A stretch of 10,067 bases of DNA from HGM05232 sp044433325. Lineage in GTDB: Bacteria > Bacteroidota > Bacteroidia > Bacteroidales > Muribaculaceae. The notes under the pieces are model-generated. The model ran no database searches, had not been told where the DNA came from, and worked only from the letters and a program-made list of their open reading frames with translations. A program made the translations under genes and the position numbers. Location: NCBI GenBank assembly GCA_044433325.1, contig JAWXTT010000079.1, positions 1-10,067 of the forward strand, written 5' to 3'. Positions 1 to 6,380 of this stretch are shown here, in pieces. The first letter of the stretch is position 1, and each line of letters opens with the position of its first letter.

Positions 1-104
1 AAGGTGAAAAATGCTCACGTACTTTCAGGTACGCTCCGCTTTTTCACCTTCGCGAAGCCCCAAAACTGCTCAGGCTATGCAGCCACTTAGGGTGGTACAG
101 AGCA
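1..104 (-). repeat. Folded dispersed repeat, copy A
   Basis: No coding potential is visible here. The arms AAGGTGAAAAA (1-11) and TTTTTCACCTT (40-50) are perfectly complementary and enclose an inner stem CGTAC/GTACG (18-22 with 29-33, 6-base loop). The palindrome CTTCGCGAAG lies at 48-57, and TGCTC (67-71) can pair with GAGCA (100-104). Read on the minus strand, the block GAGCAGTTTT-n-GGGCTTC-nn-GAAGG followed by the inner hairpin matches copy B at 5141-5244, and the hairpin plus GCGAAG resembles copy C at the right edge. It is probably an intergenic repeat or structured RNA element. The left boundary may lie outside the window. Confidence 0.6.
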
Positions 105-138
105 TGCACTACGATTAGTATTTTCAACTTTGATTTTG

Positions 139-146
139 TATATTTG
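139..146 (+). promoter_or_regulatory. Probable surE promoter -7 box
   Basis: TATATTTG matches the Bacteroidota sigma-ABfr -7 consensus TAnnTTTG exactly and lies 23 bases before the surE ATG. A TTTG -33 box is not found at the usual spacing, so the promoter is only half supported. Confidence 0.5.
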
Positions 147-169
147 TTGTTTATTTATAATGATAAGAT

Positions 170-937
170 ATGAATAGGGATAAAGCATTGATTTTAATAA
201 GTAATGATGATGGGGTTTCGGCGCGTGGAATAGCTCATCTGGTGGATATTGCGCGTGAGTTTGGTGATGTGGTGGTGGTTGCGCCTGATTCGGCTCAGTC
301 GGGTAAGTCATCAGCTATTACGGTGGAAACTCCTTTACGTGTTAAGCAGTTGCCTGCCGCCGTAGGAGTAACTATCTATGCGGTTAATGGTACGCCTGTT
401 GACTGTGTTAAAATTGCTATGCATACGCTATTGGAGCGTAAGCCTGACTTGGTATTGTCGGGTATTAACCATGGTTCAAATTCGGGGAATAGTATGATTT
501 ATTCAGGAACTATGGGGGTGGCTTTTGAGGGGGCTATTAATGCTATCCCTAGTATCGGTTTCTCGTTAACTAACCATTCTCCTAATGCTGATTTTAGCGG
601 TACTACCGAAATTATTCGCGAAATAATTAGTAAAGTGATGGATAAGGGTATCAGTGAGGGGTATTGCCTAAATGTAAATATCCCTGAAACTAAGCAACTT
701 AACGGGTATAAGGTGGTGCGCGCCGCGCGTGGAAGATGGATTGAGGAGTATCAGAAGGGTACTGATCCTCACGGTCGTGACTACTATTGGCTGACTGGTT
801 CATATATGGATTTAGAGCCTAACTCGGATGAAACTGATCACTATTGGTTGGCTAGGGATTATGCAACTATTGTCCCTTGTAAGGTTGACCAATCTGCTGC
901 GGAGCTAATTGAGGAGGTAACGGCGATATTTAAGTAA
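170..937 (+). CDS. surE: 5'/3'-nucleotidase SurE
   Basis: SurE removes phosphate from nucleoside 5'- and 3'-monophosphates in the cytoplasm, and is linked to nucleotide salvage and stationary-phase survival. The 255-residue product has the usual family length. The N-terminal SNDDG motif supplies metal ligands D13 and D14, S44 lies in the PDSAQSG segment, and N100 lies in SGINHGSN. These match the D-D-S-N metal site of the family. The segment NGTPVDCVK (about 73-81) and the GTMGVAFEG region are also typical. The ATG at 170 places the motif at the normal distance from the N-terminus and follows a -7 promoter box; no Shine-Dalgarno is seen, as expected for Bacteroidota. In Bacteroides, surE is often followed by lpxB; here gltX follows instead, behind its own promoter. 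Confidence 0.96.
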   Translation: MNRDKALILISNDDGVSARGIAHLVDIAREFGDVVVVAPDSAQSGKSSAITVETPLRVKQLPAAVGVTIYAVNGTPVDCVKIAMHTLLERKPDLVLSGINHGSNSGNSMIYSGTMGVAFEGAINAIPSIGFSLTNHSPNADFSGTTEIIREIISKVMDKGISEGYCLNVNIPETKQLNGYKVVRAARGRWIEEYQKGTDPHGRDYYWLTGSYMDLEPNSDETDHYWLARDYATIVPCKVDQSAAELIEEVTAIFK

Positions 938-942
938 TATTT

Positions 943-977
943 TTTGAGGTGAGTTACAAAAGCATTTTGTAACTTTG
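943..977 (+). promoter_or_regulatory. gltX promoter with overlapping palindrome
   Basis: TTTG (943-946) and TAACTTTG (970-977) fit the Bacteroidota -33 and -7 boxes, though the 23-base gap is at the long end. A near-perfect inverted repeat, AGTTACAAAA (952-961) with TTTTGTAACT (965-974) around a 3-base loop, covers the spacer and half of the -7 box. It could be an operator that blocks the promoter, or a hairpin ending the surE transcript; the sequence does not decide between these. Confidence 0.55.
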
Positions 978-1003
978 CAGACAGAATAAAAATATAAATA
1001 GAT

Positions 1004-2527
1004 ATGGCTAATAAAGTAAGAGTTCGTTTTGCTCCCTCTCCAACAGGTCCACTACATATAGGTGGTGTGCGTACAGCATTGTATAATTATCTTTTCGCTA
1101 AGAAACATGGCGGTGATATGATATTACGTATTGAAGATACTGATTCGACACGTTTTGTTGCAACTGCTGAGGAGTATATCAATGAATCCCTATCATGGTT
1201 AGGTATCAAGATTGATGAAGGTGTGAAAGAGGGGGGCGAATATGGTCCTTACAAACAATCAGAACGTACACGTATCTATAAAAAATCTGTTGATATTCTA
1301 CTAGATGCAGGTAAAGCATATATCGCTTTTGATACTCCTGAGGAGTTGAACGCTAAACGTGAGCAGATAGCTAATTTCCAATATGATGCATCAACGCGTG
1401 AGCAGATGCGTAACTCACTGACAATGTCTAAAGAGCAGGTGGATACGTTAATTGCGAGTGGTGAGAAATATGTGGTTCGTTTTAAGATTGAACCTAATCG
1501 CGATGTGATTGTCAATGACTTAATCCGTGGTGAGGTGGTGATAAACTCGTCAGTTTTGGATGATAAGGTGCTATATAAATCTGCCGATAACTTACCAACA
1601 TATCACTTAGCAAATATTGTTGATGACCATTTAATGTTAATATCACACGTGATACGTGGCGAGGAGTGGTTACCATCAGCACCGCTGCATGTGTTACTTT
1701 ATGAAGCATTTGGTTGGACTGAAACTATGCCACAATTTGTGCATCTACCATTATTGCTTAAACCAGATGGAAAGGGTAAGCTAAGTAAACGTGATGGTGA
1801 CCGTTTAGGTTTCCCAGTGTTCCCATTACAGTGGTTAGATCCTAAGAGTGGCGAAACATCGTCAGGTTATCGTGAATCGGGTTATCTGCCTGAGGCGGTA
1901 ATCAACTTCCTAGCCCTATTGGGGTGGAATCCTGGTGATGATCGTGAGATAATGAGTATGGATGAATTGGTTGAGTTATTCTCGTTAGCTCATTGCTCAA
2001 AGAGTGGTGCTAAGTTTGATTACGAAAAGGGTAAATGGTTTAACCACAAATATATACAAGAGAGAACTGATCAATCATTGGTTGAGGCGTTGCGCCCAGA
2101 GTTAGCCGCTAATGGTGTAACAGCTGATTACTCGGACGAATATATAGCTAAAGCTATCTCACTAGTTAAAGGACGTGTATCCTTCACATCTGAGCTGTGG
2201 GGACAAGCTGCATACCTATTTAAAGCTCCTGAATCGTATAACGAAAAGGATGCTAAAAAACGTTGGAAGGAGAATACACCTGCACTAATGATTGAGTTAA
2301 TTGAGGTATTAGAGAAAATTGAAGATTTTACTTCTGCTGTCGCTGAAAAAATCGTTATCGATTGGATTGGCACTAAGGGTTATAATATGGGTGCGGTAAT
2401 GAATGCTTTCCGCCTAACTATCGTTGGTGAGTGTAAAGGTGCTCACATGTTTGATATCACTGAGATGATAGGTAAAGAGGAAACCATAGCCCGTATCAAA
2501 CGTGGAGTAGAAACTATTACCCTATAA
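1004..2527 (+). CDS. gltX: Glutamyl-tRNA synthetase
   Basis: A class I aminoacyl-tRNA synthetase that charges tRNA-Glu with glutamate in the cytoplasm. The 507-residue protein opens with the catalytic fold: RFAPSPTGPLHIGG carries the HIGH-type motif as HIGG (18-21), and the KMSKS-type motif appears as KLSKR (259-263). Between them are LRIEDTD (41-47), the YKSADNLPTYHLANIVDD segment (191-208) that binds the acceptor and adenylate, and VIRGEEWLPSAP (216-227). The remainder, from about 330, is the alpha-helical anticodon-binding part. The zinc-binding cysteines seen in the E. coli enzyme are absent near residues 98-125, where the sequence reads AFDTPEEL; I believe this is normal in this phylum. 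The ATG at 1004 follows a recognisable promoter by 26 bases. waaA starts 9 bp after the stop, suggesting co-transcription. Confidence 0.97.
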   Translation: MANKVRVRFAPSPTGPLHIGGVRTALYNYLFAKKHGGDMILRIEDTDSTRFVATAEEYINESLSWLGIKIDEGVKEGGEYGPYKQSERTRIYKKSVDILLDAGKAYIAFDTPEELNAKREQIANFQYDASTREQMRNSLTMSKEQVDTLIASGEKYVVRFKIEPNRDVIVNDLIRGEVVINSSVLDDKVLYKSADNLPTYHLANIVDDHLMLISHVIRGEEWLPSAPLHVLLYEAFGWTETMPQFVHLPLLLKPDGKGKLSKRDGDRLGFPVFPLQWLDPKSGETSSGYRESGYLPEAVINFLALLGWNPGDDREIMSMDELVELFSLAHCSKSGAKFDYEKGKWFNHKYIQERTDQSLVEALRPELAANGVTADYSDEYIAKAISLVKGRVSFTSELWGQAAYLFKAPESYNEKDAKKRWKENTPALMIELIEVLEKIEDFTSAVAEKIVIDWIGTKGYNMGAVMNAFRLTIVGECKGAHMFDITEMIGKEETIARIKRGVETITL

Positions 2528-2536
2528 ACACAACTA

Positions 2537-3763
2537 ATGGGTTTAATATATAACACCGCCATAGCAGTATATAAGCTAGGTGTAAAGATTGCCTCGCGCA
2601 AGAATCGGAAAGCAGCACTAATGCTTTCGGGGCAGTCACGCACTTTTCAGCAACTTAAAGATATGGTTGTTGAGGGTGAGAAATATATATGGATGCACGC
2701 TTCATCGTTAGGGGAGTTCGAGCAGGGGAGACCTATGATTGAGCTAATCAAGCGTGAAAACCCAAACCAAAAAATCCTGCTTACATTCTTTTCACCATCA
2801 GGATATGAGGTGCGCAAAGATTACCCAATGGCTGATATTATTTGCTATTTGCCATTTGATTTACCTAGTAATGTAAAGAGGTTTCTAGATATTGTACCTA
2901 TTGAGCGTGCAATATTTATTAAATATGAATTTTGGGCAAATTACTTAACAGAGTTAGTGCGTCGTGAGATACCGACCTATCTTATTTCAGCAATTTTCCG
3001 CCCAACACAGTCATTCTTTAAGCCTTACGGGGGAATGTTTAGACGAATGTTGAAGTGCTATAATACTATCTTTGTGCAGGATGAACAATCCCGAGTATTG
3101 CTGGAGTCAATAAATATCACCAATGTAGTAATAGCAGGTGATACACGCTTTGACCGCGTAACCGAGATACTTAATAACGAGAAATCGTTGAAACATATTG
3201 AGCAATTCACCAAAGATAACTTCACCCTAATAGTAGGTAGCTCATGGGAGGCTGATGAGGATATTTATATCCCATATTTCAATGCCAATCCCGATATCAA
3301 GGTGATTATAGCACCACACAATATAGATGCTGAGCGCGTAGCCGCTATAACTTCACGCCTAGAGCGTTCATATACCCTTTATAGTGATGTTAAGGATGGA
3401 ACTGAGATTACTACTGATGCGCTGATAATAGATTGTTTCGGAATCCTATCATCAACCTACCGTTATGCTGATGTCGCATATATAGGTGGAGGTTTCGGTG
3501 TAGGGATACATAATATTAATGAGGCAGCCGTTTATGCAATGCCAGTAATATTCGGTACTAACTACGCCAAGTTCAAAGAGGCAAATGACCTAATAGAGCT
3601 AGAGGGAGCATTCAGCATCAAAGATAGCGAAGAGTTCACCACCCTAATCAACCGATTCCGCAACGACCCAACCTACCTAACCACCCAAGGCACGATAGCA
3701 GGCAACTATATCCGCCAAAACCTAGGTGCAACTGAGCGCATCTACTCCCAAATTATAGATTAA
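2537..3763 (+). CDS. waaA: 3-deoxy-D-manno-octulosonic acid (Kdo) transferase
   Basis: A glycosyltransferase family 30 enzyme (also called KdtA) that moves Kdo from CMP-Kdo onto the lipid A precursor at the cytoplasmic face of the inner membrane. The 408 residues are close to the family norm. The acceptor-side domain has HASSLGE (54-60) with the catalytic glutamate E60, YEFWANYL (130-137) and a basic segment near 166-172. The donor side shows AGDTRFDRV (200-208), APHNID (259-264) and GGGFGVGIHNINEA (317-330). The hydrophobic N-terminus (MGLIYNTAIAVYKLGVKIAS) is a plausible membrane anchor. The gene starts 9 bp after gltX. Its last 11 bp overlap the end of the convergent ATPase gene, and no terminator hairpin is visible between the two. 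Its presence implies an outer membrane containing LPS with Kdo. Confidence 0.95.
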   Translation: MGLIYNTAIAVYKLGVKIASRKNRKAALMLSGQSRTFQQLKDMVVEGEKYIWMHASSLGEFEQGRPMIELIKRENPNQKILLTFFSPSGYEVRKDYPMADIICYLPFDLPSNVKRFLDIVPIERAIFIKYEFWANYLTELVRREIPTYLISAIFRPTQSFFKPYGGMFRRMLKCYNTIFVQDEQSRVLLESINITNVVIAGDTRFDRVTEILNNEKSLKHIEQFTKDNFTLIVGSSWEADEDIYIPYFNANPDIKVIIAPHNIDAERVAAITSRLERSYTLYSDVKDGTEITTDALIIDCFGILSSTYRYADVAYIGGGFGVGIHNINEAAVYAMPVIFGTNYAKFKEANDLIELEGAFSIKDSEEFTTLINRFRNDPTYLTTQGTIAGNYIRQNLGATERIYSQIID

Positions 3764-4970
3764 CTCTGTGCGTTAGGAAATCACGTATATATATATGTTT
3801 AACGCCATTGTAACTATTCTCGAAACTCTCTTCAGCAGAGATTACAATTTTTGGGTAGTTATCCTTGATATTTAGTAGATTGCCAAATTCACGCTTTATA
3901 GTATCCTCTTTGGATAGTTCTAAACAAACTTGTACGTATAGTGTTTCGTTATTTTTGGTACAAACAAAATCAATCTCCTCCGTTCGCAAAGCACCCACTT
4001 TAACATCATAACCAGAATATAATAGGTGATTATAGACTACATTTTCAAGACGTTTAGCTCTATCTTCTGTTTTATAGCCAGCAACTATATTTCTAATTCC
4101 CATATCCTCAAAATAATACTTTTCTCCACGTTCAAATAGGCGTTTACCTACAATATCATATCTACCAACTCGATGTACAATAAAAGCCTTAGCTAGGGCA
4201 ATCGCATAGTTACTAATAGCATTAGATGACAAATCTACACGCTGTAATTTTAGGTAGTCACTAATACTTTTTGAAGAGAATAGAGAACCAATATTATCAG
4301 CTAAAAAGCGGATTAACTGCTCTAAAAAGATACTATTACGGATATCATTTCGTTGAATAACATCGCGTAATACTATTGTAGAATATATACTTTTTAGATA
4401 CTCTTTAATAACCTCGTCCTCTTTAGATAAATGTATAAGATATGGCAATCCACCATAACGCATATACCTCTCCAACGATTTATTATCATTAGGCAGGTTA
4501 TAAAATGATAGAAACTCCTCAAAAGATAGCGAGTAGATTCTGAACTCAACATATCTACCGCCCATCTCATTTGCTAAATCAGATGAGAACATATCAGAGT
4601 TACTGCCAGTGATATATATATCATTATTTTCATCTAATGCCAGTGAACGTATAGCTTTATGAAATTTTGTGATATTCTGAATCTCATCTATAAAGATATA
4701 GTTTTTTTTATCATCAACTGATTTAGATAAGATATAATCATTTAAATCCTTATAATCATCAATATTGTCAAATCCAATATCCTCCTTATTTATATAGATT
4801 ATATTTGCATCGCTATCCTGTGCCAATATCAACTCCATAAGTTGAAACAGTATATAACTCTTACCCACACGCCTATGACCAATCATAACCTTTACCACAT
4901 TCTGATTGATAAAGGGAGCGATACGCTGAATATAAACCTCTCGACGATATATTATTTTAGGTACTTTCAT
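3753..4970 (-). CDS. Orphan AAA ATPase, DUF4143 type
   Basis: A 405-residue member of the AAA_14/DUF4143 ATPases, common accessory proteins in Bacteroidales genomes with no settled function. Walker A is GHRRVGKS (31-38), Walker B is YIFIDEIQ (91-98), and ITGSNS (120-125) fits the sensor position. EFRIYSLSFEEFL (142-154) is a family signature. A winged-helix-like segment follows at about 215-300. The C-terminal domain resembles a restriction-endonuclease fold, with E309 in RLENVVYNHL, EEIDFV (331-336) and YVQVCLEL (345-352). The usual ExK of an active PD-(D/E)xK site reads Q-V-C here, so nuclease activity is doubtful. The ATG is supported by a TATATTTG box 34 bases upstream. The gene stands alone on the minus strand and its stop overlaps the end of waaA. 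It is not recognisably the PtuA partner of the HNH gene near the right edge. Confidence 0.88.
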   Translation of the reverse strand: MKVPKIIYRREVYIQRIAPFINQNVVKVMIGHRRVGKSYILFQLMELILAQDSDANIIYINKEDIGFDNIDDYKDLNDYILSKSVDDKKNYIFIDEIQNITKFHKAIRSLALDENNDIYITGSNSDMFSSDLANEMGGRYVEFRIYSLSFEEFLSFYNLPNDNKSLERYMRYGGLPYLIHLSKEDEVIKEYLKSIYSTIVLRDVIQRNDIRNSIFLEQLIRFLADNIGSLFSSKSISDYLKLQRVDLSSNAISNYAIALAKAFIVHRVGRYDIVGKRLFERGEKYYFEDMGIRNIVAGYKTEDRAKRLENVVYNHLLYSGYDVKVGALRTEEIDFVCTKNNETLYVQVCLELSKEDTIKREFGNLLNIKDNYPKIVISAEESFENSYNGVKHIYIRDFLTHRVNL

Positions 4971-5004
4971 AGTGATATACTTTAATTATAATTAGAATAG
5001 ACCG

Positions 5005-5012
5005 CAAATATA
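5005..5012 (-). promoter_or_regulatory. ATPase gene promoter -7 box
   Basis: On the minus strand this reads TATATTTG, an exact match to TAnnTTTG, 34 bases upstream of the ATPase ATG. No TTTG is found at the expected -33 position, which is very AT-rich. Confidence 0.5.
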
Positions 5013-5066
5013 GTAATTATTTTAATTATACTTATAATGATCCATAATATTCTATTTATCCTAGGT

Positions 5067-5082
5067 ATAATTAGAAGTCCCC
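5067..5082. repeat. Half copy of the GGGGACTTCT palindrome
   Basis: ATAATTAGAAGTCCCC matches the right arm of the perfect palindrome at 6188-6231 in 15 of 16 positions. The matching left arm is missing. CCTAG occurs just before it (5060-5064) and overlapping its end (5081-5085), which may be chance or a target duplication. Confidence 0.6.
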
Positions 5083-5091
5083 TAGAATAAT

Positions 5092-5131
5092 AAGAGGGTG
5101 ACTAACAAAAAATGTTGTTAGTCACCCTCTT
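5092..5131 (-). terminator. Terminator of the BI-1 family gene
   Basis: AAGAGGGTGACTAACA (5092-5107) pairs perfectly with TGTTAGTCACCCTCTT (5116-5131), a 16-bp stem with an 8-base loop. On the minus strand it is followed by ATTATTCTAG, a modest U-rich tail. It lies downstream of the BI-1 family stop codon and upstream of the ATPase promoter, so it separates the two minus-strand genes. Confidence 0.75.
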
Positions 5132-5140
5132 TAGTAGTTG

Positions 5141-5244
5141 AATAACAAGAGCAGTTTTTGGGCTTCATGAAGGGCTATCAACCGCAGCATACGTTTAGTA
5201 TGTGATAATTGGGAGTGCAGGCTCTGCACAAATGCCTTGTTATT
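5141..5244 (+). repeat. Folded dispersed repeat, copy B
   Basis: A complete-looking structured element closed by a perfect 9-bp stem, AATAACAAG (5141-5149) with CTTGTTATT (5236-5244). Inside are the palindrome CTTCATGAAG (5163-5172), the hairpin CATAC/GTATG (5188-5192 with 5198-5202) and the hairpin GTGCAG/CTGCAC (5215-5220 with 5224-5229). The GAGCAGTTTT-n-GGGCTTC-nn-GAAGG block beginning at 5149 is shared with copy A in reverse orientation. It lies between the BI-1 family stop and its terminator, so it would be transcribed, as its complement, in that mRNA's 3' untranslated region. Confidence 0.65.
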
Positions 5245-5255
5245 TAGCTCCTAGT

Positions 5256-5948
5256 TTAGTTGCGGCTGTTGCCGAAGAAGCGTAGTAGGTATAGGAATAG
5301 ATTTACAAAGTCTAGGTAAAGAGTTAGTGCGCCTATTGTTGACAACTTACCCATAAATGCAGGGTCAGCGTTAGCAGCCATTCTCTTTATTTTCTGAGTA
5401 TCCCATGCTGTTAGCCCTATAAAGATAGCTACACCAGCAAAGCTAATAATCCAATCCAATTTACTACTAGCTAAGAATAGATTAACTACAATGCAGATAA
5501 TCAGCCCTATAAGAGCCATACGTAAGAAAGTACCAATCTTAGTCAAGTCACTAGATGTAAAATATCCATAGATACTCATTGCGCCAAATACCCCAGCTGT
5601 AATTAAGAAAGTTTTGAAGATACTCTCACCCGTGTAAGCAATCAGAATTACTGAGAAAACCACCCCATTAATAATAGAGTATAGATAGAATAGCAGTGTA
5701 GCACTAGTCTCGCTCAACTTATTTATAGCACCTGAGATAGCAAATACTAAACCAAGCTCACCAATAAGTAACGCCCAGTAAACCCAACTATTTTGGAACA
5801 TAAAGTTCATAATAGTAACATTGTTAGATACCACCCATGAAGTAGCGGCAGTAACCAACATAGCTAAGAACATCTTAACATAAACACTCTTCATAACCTG
5901 TGATGTCTGTTGCGCCAAAGCCATCTCCGATTGATTGTAATAACTCAT
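5256..5948 (-). CDS. Bax inhibitor-1 (TMBIM) family membrane protein
   Basis: A 230-residue integral inner-membrane protein of the Bax inhibitor-1/YccA-YbhL family. Characterised members such as B. subtilis YetJ conduct calcium in a pH-dependent way; others help control membrane protein quality. About seven hydrophobic segments can be traced, roughly at 24-40, 55-73, 83-104, 111-129, 141-160, 165-181 and 205-224. The family aspartates appear as D183 in AWDTQKIK and D213 in LDFVNLFLYLLRFFG, corresponding to the paired pH-sensing aspartates near the C-terminus. The soluble N-terminus, MSYYNQSEMALAQQTSQVMK, lacks a signal peptide, as expected. The gene is monocistronic, ending in a folded repeat and a strong hairpin terminator. 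A possible promoter 170 bases upstream would give a long leader. Exact transport or regulatory role cannot be read from the sequence. Confidence 0.93.
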   Translation of the reverse strand: MSYYNQSEMALAQQTSQVMKSVYVKMFLAMLVTAATSWVVSNNVTIMNFMFQNSWVYWALLIGELGLVFAISGAINKLSETSATLLFYLYSIINGVVFSVILIAYTGESIFKTFLITAGVFGAMSIYGYFTSSDLTKIGTFLRMALIGLIICIVVNLFLASSKLDWIISFAGVAIFIGLTAWDTQKIKRMAANADPAFMGKLSTIGALTLYLDFVNLFLYLLRFFGNSRN

Positions 5949-6036
5949 AATATCATTAGTTTAAATTAATAATTCACTTTTGTGCTGTTTATAATCTCTC
6001 ATTTGTCATGTCAATAATAATATATACTATTGATTC

Positions 6037-6075
6037 AGGATGACACGCCTGGTGGTAGCTGAGGATGACACGCCT
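6037..6075. repeat. Direct repeat AGGATGACACGCCT x2
   Basis: The 14-mer AGGATGACACGCCT occurs exactly twice, at 6037-6050 and 6062-6075, with a 25-bp period. It lies in the non-coding gap upstream of the BI-1 family gene, within its possible leader. It could be a paired regulator site or a short duplication. Confidence 0.6.
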
Positions 6076-6120
6076 AATGTTAACTTCCCGATTTTGCTGC
6101 ACCTCTGTGCCTCTGCTATA

Positions 6121-6128
6121 CAAAGATA
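6121..6128 (-). promoter_or_regulatory. Possible BI-1 family gene promoter -7 box
   Basis: On the minus strand it reads TATCTTTG, an exact TAnnTTTG match. No clear -33 TTTG is seen. Transcription from here would give a leader of roughly 165 bases. No exact -7 box was found closer to the start codon. Confidence 0.4.
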
Positions 6129-6187
6129 AGTATAATTTTGAACTTATGCTTATTTTTATAGTTCGTTTTTAGATGTTGTTATCATAA

Positions 6188-6231
6188 GGGGACTTCTAAT
6201 AATCGAATAAAACCAATTATTAGAAGTCCCC
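6188..6231. repeat. Perfect 16-bp palindrome with 12-base loop
   Basis: GGGGACTTCTAATAAT (6188-6203) and ATTATTAGAAGTCCCC (6216-6231) are exact reverse complements around the loop CGAATAAAACCA (6204-6215). The loop is present in reverse complement at 9963-9974, so the whole 44-bp unit is the repeat, not just its arms. There is no T-tract after either arm, which argues against a plain terminator. It may be a miniature mobile element or the joined ends of a lost insertion sequence. Confidence 0.75.
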
Positions 6232-6292
6232 TATAGTAATATCTATATTTCCTAAAAAATATGTATTTGGGTGAATTTAGGTTGTAATGCTG

Positions 6293-6320
6293 TTTTATTC
6301 AGATATTTGCACTATCTTTG
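6293..6320 (+). promoter_or_regulatory. deaD promoter
   Basis: TATCTTTG (6313-6320) matches the -7 consensus exactly, and a T-run at 6293-6296 sits near the -33 position without the final G. The predicted transcript start is near 6327, leaving about 54 bases of leader before the ATG at 6381. Confidence 0.6.
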
Positions 6321-6330
6321 CAAAATTAAC

Positions 6331-6366
6331 GGGTGCTAGCTAAATTCGACAAATTTCAAAGCATCC
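6331..6366 (+). promoter_or_regulatory. Leader hairpin ahead of deaD
   Basis: GGGTGCT (6331-6337) can pair with AGCATCC (6360-6366), one pair being G-U, and AAATT (6342-6346) with AATTT (6352-6356) inside it. The structure would occupy most of the short leader and end 14 bases before the ATG. DeaD/CsdA helicases are often cold-regulated through their leaders, so a temperature-sensitive role is possible but is inference. Confidence 0.35.
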
Positions 6367-6380
6367 ATATAACAATAAGA

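Noticed and set aside
87..311. A 74-residue minus-strand ORF over the surE start
   Set aside because: It is antisense to the conserved SurE N-terminus and has a His/Pro/Tyr-rich composition typical of a shadow frame.
3753..4970. The AAA ATPase as PtuA partner of the HNH gene (a split Septu system)
   Set aside because: It has the AAA_14/DUF4143 layout, not the PtuA ABC-type ATPase, lies over 4 kb away on the other strand and has its own promoter.
6188..6231. The perfect palindrome as a simple rho-independent terminator
   Set aside because: It has no U-tract on either side, sits about 240 bp upstream of the divergent BI-1 family start rather than after a gene, and its loop is conserved in the copy at 9947.
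6333..6380. GTG start at 6333 extending DeaD by 16 residues
   Set aside because: It lies about six bases from the predicted transcript start, inside a hairpin, and the extra residues are not typical; MKKFEELGV from the ATG at 6381 fits the family start.
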